DNA of 64,000 nt. Source: Pantoea rwandensis (GTDB lineage Bacteria > Pseudomonadota > Gammaproteobacteria > Enterobacterales > Enterobacteriaceae). The notes under the pieces were generated by a model, which was not told the origin of the DNA, ran no database searches, and was given only the letters and a program-made list of their open reading frames with translations. The stretch lies in assembly GCF_002095475.1 (NCBI RefSeq), contig NZ_MLFR01000001.1, positions 310,001 through 374,000 of the forward strand, given 5' to 3'. The first letter of the stretch is position 1. Each line of letters begins with the position of its first letter. Of the stretch, positions 51,728-58,847 are shown piece after piece. Position numbers and translations under genes: made by a program.

Positions 51728-54358
51728 ATGATGACCGACTCATTAGCAGAACATTACGGCGACACGCTGCCCATTGCGATTATCGGCGCAGGATGTCGTT
51801 TCCCGCAGGCCAACTCACTGTTTGAGTTTTGGCGACGCATCGCCGATGGTGAAGAGCTGATCTCTCGTTTCGATGCGGCGGCCTTAACGGCTGCGGGTGT
51901 CGACCCCGCTCTGCTTCAGCGTTCGGATTTTGTTCCCGCGGCCTCCGTGATCGAGAATGCAGAGCGTTTTGAGTGGCAGTTCTTTGGTTACTCGCGCCAG
52001 GAAGCCGAGAGTATCGATCCGCAGCAGCGCCTGTTTCTGATGTGTGCCTGGGAAGCCTTGGAAATGGCGGGTTACCAGCCTAATACATTACAGGATCGTG
52101 TCGGTGTGATTGGCAGTTGCCGCATGAGTACCTGGCAAACCGCCACGGCGGCCGATGCGCAAAATATCGTTACCCCCGCGACGTTCCAGAAACTGATGGG
52201 GAATGACAAAGATTATCTGGCGACGCGCGTTGCCTATAAACTGGGCCTGCGTGGACCGGCCTACACCGTGCAGACCGCTTGTTCAAGCTCACTGATTGCC
52301 ACCCATTTAGCCTGTGAAGCCATCGCCAGTGGAGAAGCAGATATGATGCTGGCTGGCGGTGCCAGCCTAAGCTTCCCTCAACAGGCGGGCTACTTCCATC
52401 GCGAGGGCATGATTTTTTCCCGTGACGGCCACTGTCGGCCATTCTCAGCAGACGCCGATGGCACGCTGGTCGCAAATGGCGCGGGCGTCGTGCTGCTGAA
52501 GCGTCTCGATCGTGCCGTTGAAGATGGCGATGCCATTCTGGCGGTCATTCGCGGCACCGCCACTAATAATGACGGGAGTGATAAAGCCGGCTTTACCGCC
52601 CCCTCGTTGAGTGGACAGCGAGAAGTCATTCAGGATGCGCTAGCGATTGCTGGCGTTAGCGCAGACACGATCGGACTGGTCGAGGCTCATGGCACCGCCA
52701 CACCGCTGGGTGATCCGCTGGAGATCGCCGCGCTTACGGAAGCCTGGTCGCCTGCTTCACCGACTGCAGGCCAGGCAGCCATTGGCTCACTTAAAAGTAA
52801 TTTGGGGCATCTGGATACGGCAGCAGGCGTCGGTAGCCTGATCAAAGCCAGTCTGGCGCTGTGGCAGCAGCAAATTCCCCCGACGCTGCATTTCTCTGCG
52901 CCAAACCCGGCCATTGATTTCAGCAAAACGCCGTTTCGCGTACCGACCCATCTTGAACCTTGGCCCGTGCCCAAACATGGCTGGCATCGCGCAGCAGTCA
53001 GCGCCTTTGGTATTGGCGGCAGTAATGCCCATACCATTCTGGAAAGTGCGCCTGTGCGACAAAACCCGCCGTCGCAGGCTGGGGTCTATCCGCTGCTGCT
53101 TTCTGCCCGCACGCCTTCGGCGTTGCGAGCCTTGGCACAACAACATGCTGCTCGCCTGAGCGATCGTGAACCCGGTTTTTCGACTAATGAATATGCGGCG
53201 ACCTCCCTTTACCATCGCTCGCTATTCCCGTGCCGCGTGTTGTTGCTCGCCAGAGATGCCGATGGTTGGTTAGCCCAGTTACTGGATCTTCTCGAAGTAC
53301 CCGAAGGTGATGCCGCTAAGACGATGTATGTTGCCGAAGCGGTTGCGCTCAGTGAAACACAGCGTCAGGGCTGGCAGCAGCAATTATCTGCCGATAAACC
53401 TGACTGGCAGAGGCTGTTTGCAGAGTCTGCACGTCGTTCACTGCTTCCGGTTGCACCTTTTGAAGGCGAACTCTGTGTACCGCCGCGTGCGGCTGTAAGC
53501 GAAGCAAAATCGCCTTGGCTGACTGTCATCGAGGCTGGTCATAACCAAGCCAATACGCTGAGTGCTGAGTTGGACCTCAGCGTATTAGATGAAGAGAACC
53601 GATGTGTTGATGCGTTACACTGTCACTATGTGAGTGCCCTGTTCGATCAGATCCCATTGGAACAACCGCTAGGCGATTGTCACGCCATTATGGCCTTGCT
53701 GAACATTCCTGCGCGTTACAGTGATTTGATGCAGCGTATGCTGTGCGATCTGACCGCGGCTGGCGTACTGGTGACGCTACCGGATGGCTATTTACTGCGG
53801 CATCGCCCGGAAGTAGATGCCGCAGGCTGGCTTAAACGTATGCGAGAGGTGGGTTACCATCATCTGGCTGCGTTGATAGCACGTACCGGCCCGGAACTGG
53901 GTAACATGCTGCGTGGCACTGTTGATCCCGTCAGTGTGGTGTTTCCTGCCGCCGCGACCGATGACGTCGAGCATATGTATCAAGAACAACCTTGGTCACG
54001 CTACTTCAATAGTCTTGCCTCCTCCGTGTTGCAAAAACTGGCAGAAAATCACACTGCCCCTATTCGTGTGCTGGAGATAGGCGGCGGCACCGGTGGTACC
54101 ACGCGAGATATGCTGCAGGCACTCCCGCCAGGCCGTTGTTCGCGCTATACCTTTACCGATCTTGGTCCACTCTTTTTGCAAAAGCCCAAGAGAAGTTTCG
54201 AGATTATGACTTCATCGATTATCAGACCTTTGATATGGAGCAATCGCCCGAGAGCCAGGGGTTATCGACCGATCACTATGACGTCATTGTGGCGGCCAAT
54301 GTATTGCATAACAGTGCCGATCTGCGTCAGCTGTTTCGACGCCTTGCGCCGCTGCTGA
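51728..54358 (+). CDS. second PKS, N-terminal part: KS and first half of a C-methyltransferase (frameshifted)
   Basis: 876 codons from ATG 51728 to a stop that is out of frame with the rest of the gene. A ketosynthase occupies ~10-440 with C185 (QTACSSS), H321 (EAHGTAT) and H361 (NLGHLD). There follows ~250 residues without any GHSxG acyltransferase motif, then a methyltransferase-type helical region and its SAM site VLEIGGGTGG (~780). After PLF at 54175 the frame turns to nonsense; the reading continues in the frame of 54136-57732 if one T is restored. Normally one protein of ~2,001 residues is expected. It corresponds to the KS-AT-MT-KR-ACP-Cy part of yersiniabactin HMWP1 but lacks AT, so malonyl must come from another protein. 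Confidence 0.8.
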   Translation: MMTDSLAEHYGDTLPIAIIGAGCRFPQANSLFEFWRRIADGEELISRFDAAALTAAGVDPALLQRSDFVPAASVIENAERFEWQFFGYSRQEAESIDPQQRLFLMCAWEALEMAGYQPNTLQDRVGVIGSCRMSTWQTATAADAQNIVTPATFQKLMGNDKDYLATRVAYKLGLRGPAYTVQTACSSSLIATHLACEAIASGEADMMLAGGASLSFPQQAGYFHREGMIFSRDGHCRPFSADADGTLVANGAGVVLLKRLDRAVEDGDAILAVIRGTATNNDGSDKAGFTAPSLSGQREVIQDALAIAGVSADTIGLVEAHGTATPLGDPLEIAALTEAWSPASPTAGQAAIGSLKSNLGHLDTAAGVGSLIKASLALWQQQIPPTLHFSAPNPAIDFSKTPFRVPTHLEPWPVPKHGWHRAAVSAFGIGGSNAHTILESAPVRQNPPSQAGVYPLLLSARTPSALRALAQQHAARLSDREPGFSTNEYAATSLYHRSLFPCRVLLLARDADGWLAQLLDLLEVPEGDAAKTMYVAEAVALSETQRQGWQQQLSADKPDWQRLFAESARRSLLPVAPFEGELCVPPRAAVSEAKSPWLTVIEAGHNQANTLSAELDLSVLDEENRCVDALHCHYVSALFDQIPLEQPLGDCHAIMALLNIPARYSDLMQRMLCDLTAAGVLVTLPDGYLLRHRPEVDAAGWLKRMREVGYHHLAALIARTGPELGNMLRGTVDPVSVVFPAAATDDVEHMYQEQPWSRYFNSLASSVLQKLAENHTAPIRVLEIGGGTGGTTRDMLQALPPGRCSRYTFTDLGPLFLQKPKRSFEIMTSSIIRPLIWSNRPRARGYRPITMTSLWRPMYCITVPICVSCFDALRRC

Positions 54359-57300
54359 AGCCTGAAGGCGCGATTTTGCTGCGCGAAATCACCGCGCCCA
54401 AGAAACTGTTTGATTTTGTCTTTGGCGCGCTTGTGCCACCGATTGCCGATACGGCACAGCGCCACGGCGAACTTTTTGCCTGCGCAGAAGATTGGCAATC
54501 CGCGCTCAGTGAAGCCGGATTAACCCAATTCGCTGCATTTCCCGCCAAACACACCCCTGCCTTTGCGCTCGGTGAACAAATCCTGCTGGCGCAACGCCCC
54601 GCACAGCAAACTGAAGCGTCAGCCAGTACGCCAGGTCTGTTGAGCCTGACCGTTACAGCCGAAGAGGGAAATCGCTGGCCCGCAGAACATCTGTTACAAG
54701 CGCTAAAACAGGCGCTGCCGTCGCAGCCCGACCAACAACTCTGTGTGACTGAATGGTATTGCAACCCCGTCGGAGCCCCCTCGCCGCTGACGCTCACCGT
54801 CGCGCAGCATGGTAAACATCTCACTGTACAGGCGAATAACACACCGCTGTTGCAAGCACGCTGGCGCAAAACGCGCACTCAGCAACCGATCCACTCCGCT
54901 TTCAGTCGAAAATTACCGCAGCCTTGGCAGCCAAAAGGTGAATTGTGGCGCTGGCAGTGGCAAAGCACGACGTTAAGTACCGCGGATACGGCAGCGCCGA
55001 AAATCCTGCATGTCCCTGATGATCAGTCAGCCCAAGAGCGTTTCTATCAGACGCTACGTGACGAGTTGCCGCAAGCGAATGAAAATCAGCCGCTGCTGTT
55101 GCTTGCTGATCGACTCTTTGATGACAACCACCATCATGCCGCCGACTGGCTGCCCGGTTTTCTTACCGTGGCACGTCATGAGTATCCGCAAAGCCGCCTG
55201 ATATTGGCCGATGGTGATCCTGCTCGCGGTGAGAAAGATGCAGCCCGACTGACCGCCCCGGTTTATCGCTGGCATGAAAATAGTTGGCAGACTCAGACAC
55301 TGACCAAAGTGCCGCACGAATCTACCGCACATCATATGGCAAGCGGCTGCCATCTGTTTATCGGTGGCCTGACACCGACAGGTTTGGCTGTGGCGAATCA
55401 GCAAATCGATCAGGGCGTGCAAAAGTTGCTTTTCCTGGTGCGCAGAGAACCGCGCCCTGCTGAAGCTGATCAGATTGCACGCTGGCGTGCCTTGGGAATT
55501 GACGTGGTTATCGATACCGCTGGCGATGCCACCCAACACGAGAAATTTGATGCTGCATTAATCCGTATGGCTCAACATGGCCCGATCGATACCGTCTGGC
55601 ATCTGGTGGGGAATATTGATGACCGACCCATCAGCGAGTTGGACTGGTCTGCCTTGCAGCAGGTTTATCAGCTGCGCATGACGACCGCCCATCGCCTTGC
55701 GGCACATCAGGCGCAACTGTCGCCGAATTGCACGGTGTACTTCTCCTCTGCCGCCAGCGTGATGGGACCGCGTGGTCAGGCCGCGCATGCCAGCGCCTGC
55801 TGTGCGCTGGAGCGCATGGCGAGTGCACGTTGTGCGCAAGGCTATGACACACTGGCAGTGGCTTGGGGCTTGTGGCAAATCACTGAATCGCTCTCTCAGC
55901 AGCAACAGGCTGCACTGGCGCAGCGTGGCATGTTGCCACTGGAAACCGATGCGGCACTCAACCTGCTTGATCAGGCGCTAGCCGCTTCGTGGTCTACCGT
56001 CGCAGCCATGCAGTTGGACGGCATACGCCTGCAGCAAGCCGGTATCAGCGAGGCCGATCGTCTCCAGTTTGCTGAGTTGCTACCTGAATCGACTATCACC
56101 AACGCGTCTACTGCACCCGCAGGTGATGACCTTGATCGTTATCTGCGTGGCGTGCTGGCCAAGCAGCTCAACTGCACCATTGAGACCATCCACGACCAAA
56201 GCAATCTGGTACAGCTTGGGCTGGATTCCCTGCTGTTCCTTGACCTGAATGAAACGCTGGCGAGTGATTTAGGTATCAAGCTCAATGCCGAGAGCGTGCT
56301 AAAAGCAGGTACCGTGTTGGAACTCAAACAAGCGATTCAGGCTGCCACCGCGCCTGCAACAGAAAATGAGAGTGTGCTACGCCAACGCCTGCAGCAGCTT
56401 GAAGCGCATCAGCCAGGCTGGCTTGATGCACGAGGAGATGTTATTGACCAGCCTGCCACCTCCGTGACGTTGTCACCACTGCAGCGTGCTCGCTGGCAGC
56501 AGTTTGCTAACCAGCCCCAGCTACTGTATGTCGAGTATGATAAGCCTGCGTCTTTCCCGGTTGAGGCTTTTGTTGCTGGTTGGCAGATGCTGCTTAATCG
56601 TCACGCTCTGCTGAATAGCAGCATCAATGCGGAGGGTGAAATCGTTACCTCGCTGACACCCGCGAAACTGAATCTTTCGCGATATGACTGGCGTAATGAA
56701 GACGTGCAGGAGAAACAGCGTGCGCTGAGAGTGACAATGTCACGTAAACGCTTTGACCTGAGCCAACCTGCGCCGTTAGAAATCGCGTTAGTGCGCCATG
56801 AATCGGGATATCGCATTGCTATTGTTATCAGTACATTGCTGATTGATATTGAGAGCTTCCGCGTCTTACTGCGCGAATTACATCAGTCCATCACCTCACC
56901 TGGTGGTTCTCTACCTGCGCTGACCTTCTCGCCACAAAGCTATCAACGCACCTTGCTGGCACTCGCGCAGCTGCCGTCTACCAAGGACACAATGTCGTTG
57001 ATACCTCCTTCGCTACCATGGAAAAAAGGAGACGAGACGGCCGCATTTTCCATTTGGCGTGATGCACTGCCCGCCAGCCAATGGCTGACGTTAAAACAAC
57101 AAGGCGATGCGTTTGGGGTTTCAGGTAGCGATATTCTGTTGGCAGCCTGGGCGTTGACGCTACGCGACTGGCTGCAACAGCCTGCGTTGCAACTGCGTAT
57201 GAACTATACCGACCGCTTGCCGCTGCATCCTCACAGTTCACAATTAGTCACGGATGCCAGCACGCTAATGCCGGTTGCGCTCACTCTGGCGAGCCGTGGT

Positions 57301-57732
57301 AGCTTCCTGCAATTGGCGGAAGCCGTGGCGCAGCAGCGTGAACAGCATCTTGAACAGCATTTACCGGGTAGTGCCGGTGAAGTGGCCTGCCTGACTCAGC
57401 TTCCAGTGGCATTTACCAGCTTGCTGGGCGTTCGCCAGGCTTACTCGATCCCGGAAGTTTCCGACCCGCTGTTAGGTATGCCTGACTACGAGTATGCCGC
57501 ACAAGCCTTTACCCCTCTCCACCTACAGGCGCTGGAGGAGGAAAGCGCCCTTTTATTCAACATCGATCAACAAGAGGGTTGGTTACCGGATGCGCTGGGT
57601 GAAGTTGCCATGTTGACCTTGCGGCAATTGTTGGAAACGCTGGCGGCCGGTGAAGAAGGCTGGCATGCATCGCTGGATCAGCTGTTGCCACCGGATAATG
57701 ACATTCTTGCAATGCTCAAGGAGGATGCATGA
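54136..57732 (+). CDS. second PKS, C-terminal part: rest of C-MT, degenerate KR, ACP, degenerate Cy
   Basis: The useful sequence starts at ~54173 (AKAQEKFRDYDFIDY) and completes the methyltransferase (DVIVAANVLHNSADL, LLKPEGAILLREIT). In numbering of the restored protein: a KR-like domain ~1200-1440 with Tyr and Asn of the active site replaced (H1354, C1358) and a broken nucleotide loop (GGLTPTG); an ACP with intact S1501 (GLDSLLF); and a heterocyclization-like domain to the end whose DxxxxDxxS has Ser for the first Asp (S1702, D1707, S1710) and lacks the YWxGR start. No PCP or TE follows. If expressed alone, the first ATG in frame is at 54235. The stop overlaps the reductase ATG pair. Confidence 0.8.
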   Translation: MFALYLYRSWSTLFAKAQEKFRDYDFIDYQTFDMEQSPESQGLSTDHYDVIVAANVLHNSADLRQLFRRLAPLLKPEGAILLREITAPKKLFDFVFGALVPPIADTAQRHGELFACAEDWQSALSEAGLTQFAAFPAKHTPAFALGEQILLAQRPAQQTEASASTPGLLSLTVTAEEGNRWPAEHLLQALKQALPSQPDQQLCVTEWYCNPVGAPSPLTLTVAQHGKHLTVQANNTPLLQARWRKTRTQQPIHSAFSRKLPQPWQPKGELWRWQWQSTTLSTADTAAPKILHVPDDQSAQERFYQTLRDELPQANENQPLLLLADRLFDDNHHHAADWLPGFLTVARHEYPQSRLILADGDPARGEKDAARLTAPVYRWHENSWQTQTLTKVPHESTAHHMASGCHLFIGGLTPTGLAVANQQIDQGVQKLLFLVRREPRPAEADQIARWRALGIDVVIDTAGDATQHEKFDAALIRMAQHGPIDTVWHLVGNIDDRPISELDWSALQQVYQLRMTTAHRLAAHQAQLSPNCTVYFSSAASVMGPRGQAAHASACCALERMASARCAQGYDTLAVAWGLWQITESLSQQQQAALAQRGMLPLETDAALNLLDQALAASWSTVAAMQLDGIRLQQAGISEADRLQFAELLPESTITNASTAPAGDDLDRYLRGVLAKQLNCTIETIHDQSNLVQLGLDSLLFLDLNETLASDLGIKLNAESVLKAGTVLELKQAIQAATAPATENESVLRQRLQQLEAHQPGWLDARGDVIDQPATSVTLSPLQRARWQQFANQPQLLYVEYDKPASFPVEAFVAGWQMLLNRHALLNSSINAEGEIVTSLTPAKLNLSRYDWRNEDVQEKQRALRVTMSRKRFDLSQPAPLEIALVRHESGYRIAIVISTLLIDIESFRVLLRELHQSITSPGGSLPALTFSPQSYQRTLLALAQLPSTKDTMSLIPPSLPWKKGDETAAFSIWRDALPASQWLTLKQQGDAFGVSGSDILLAAWALTLRDWLQQPALQLRMNYTDRLPLHPHSSQLVTDASTLMPVALTLASRGSFLQLAEAVAQQREQHLEQHLPGSAGEVACLTQLPVAFTSLLGVRQAYSIPEVSDPLLGMPDYEYAAQAFTPLHLQALEEESALLFNIDQQEGWLPDALGEVAMLTLRQLLETLAAGEEGWHASLDQLLPPDNDILAMLKEDA
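54173..54178 (+). other. frameshift site in the second PKS gene
   Basis: Five T bases (54173-54177) followed by G occur where the methyltransferase homology needs six: CTC TTT TTT GCA would read PLFFAKAQEKF without a break. A missing T in a homopolymer can be a real mutation, a phase-variable tract or a sequencing error. A programmed -1 shift is less likely because the P-site codon would slip from TTT to CTT. Confidence 0.75.
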
Positions 57733-58847
57733 TGATTTCACGCCCTTCTGCTGTGGTATGCGGCACGCGTTTTGGCGAGCACTACTTAGCCGCACTAGCC
57801 CATCCTGATTCTCCTTTACGACTGGCAGGAATTCTGGCGCGCGGCAGTGAGCGATCGCGACTGCTGGCTGAGAAGTTTAATGTCCCGCTGTGGCGTAGCG
57901 TTGATCAAATTGATGACTCTGTCACCACCGCCTGTGTGGCGGTACGCAGCCGTATGGTCGGCGGTGAAGGTAGCGCCTTGGCCGAGGCGCTGTTGCGCCG
58001 TGGGCTGCGGGTCGTGCAGGAGCATCCTCTTCATCCGGGTGAAGCCGCGCGTTTGCAAAGCCTCGCCAGCGAACAGGGCACCCGCTATCACATCAACAGC
58101 TTCTATCCGCAGTTGCCTGCAGCACGGCGTTTTATCGATTATGTGCAGGCATGGCGCAAACAACAGCCTTTGCAGATCATCGAGATCACCACCAGTTTGC
58201 AGCTGCTCTATTCAGCGCTGGATGTAGTGGGTCACGCGTTGGGAACGCTGCATGCCAGCCATTTTGTGGCGGCCCCGGCACCTACGCGCAGTGACTGGCC
58301 AATGCGTCAGTTGCACGGTGAAATCGACAACATCCCGGTATTGATCAACCTGCAAAACACACTCGATCCGCGCGATCCGGATCATCATAGTCTGGTGATG
58401 CATCGCATCTCTTGCGGCAATACCTCTGGCAATCTCTGCCTCACCGGCAGCTTCGGCCCGGTAGTGTGGAGCCATGCCATTTACGCGCCGGATTATCATC
58501 GTGATGATGCGCAGTCTTCATGGCTGCTGGCACCAGAGCTGCATCAGCAGAGTCACTATAACCAACAGCCCGGTGCATTGGTGTTTGGTTCACCACGCGG
58601 TGAGAGCCTCAACGAGCTGGTGCAAGATGCTTTTCCTCATAGTCTACATCGCGCCTTTGCGGAACTCCTTGCCGATGAATCGCCCGCGTGGCAGCAGCCT
58701 GAATGGTGGAAAAATCAGGGTGCACTATGGCTCGATATCATGCGCCAGGTGGGGCAACCGGTGACGCAACAGTTCGACGCGCCCGCCAGACCAAATCCCG
58801 ATCCACTCAGCTGGGCTGCTGCCATCAAGGAGGAGAGCCATGACTGA
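57732..58847 (+). CDS. thiazolinyl imide reductase (Irp3/YbtU/PchG-like)
   Basis: 371 residues from ATG 57732 (AAGGAGG seven bases upstream; ATG 57729 is an alternative with four). Gfo/Idh-type Rossmann start AVVCGTRFGEHYLAALA, then VQEHPLHPGEAARL, a hallmark of the Irp3 family, and a C-terminal alpha/beta domain. Irp3/YbtU and PchG use NADPH to reduce one carrier-bound thiazoline ring to a thiazolidine in yersiniabactin and pyochelin synthesis. It overlaps the PKS stop and the downstream gene start, so it belongs to one coupled operon. Its presence shows that the assembly line makes at least one reduced ring. Confidence 0.92.
   Translation: MISRPSAVVCGTRFGEHYLAALAHPDSPLRLAGILARGSERSRLLAEKFNVPLWRSVDQIDDSVTTACVAVRSRMVGGEGSALAEALLRRGLRVVQEHPLHPGEAARLQSLASEQGTRYHINSFYPQLPAARRFIDYVQAWRKQQPLQIIEITTSLQLLYSALDVVGHALGTLHASHFVAAPAPTRSDWPMRQLHGEIDNIPVLINLQNTLDPRDPDHHSLVMHRISCGNTSGNLCLTGSFGPVVWSHAIYAPDYHRDDAQSSWLLAPELHQQSHYNQQPGALVFGSPRGESLNELVQDAFPHSLHRAFAELLADESPAWQQPEWWKNQGALWLDIMRQVGQPVTQQFDAPARPNPDPLSWAAAIKEESHD

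Noticed and set aside
54136-54235. Programmed -1 ribosomal frameshift in the second PKS
   Set aside because: The site C-TTT-TTG would force a poor P-site pairing after slippage and no obvious stimulatory stem was recognised. A lost T by mutation or sequencing error explains it better.
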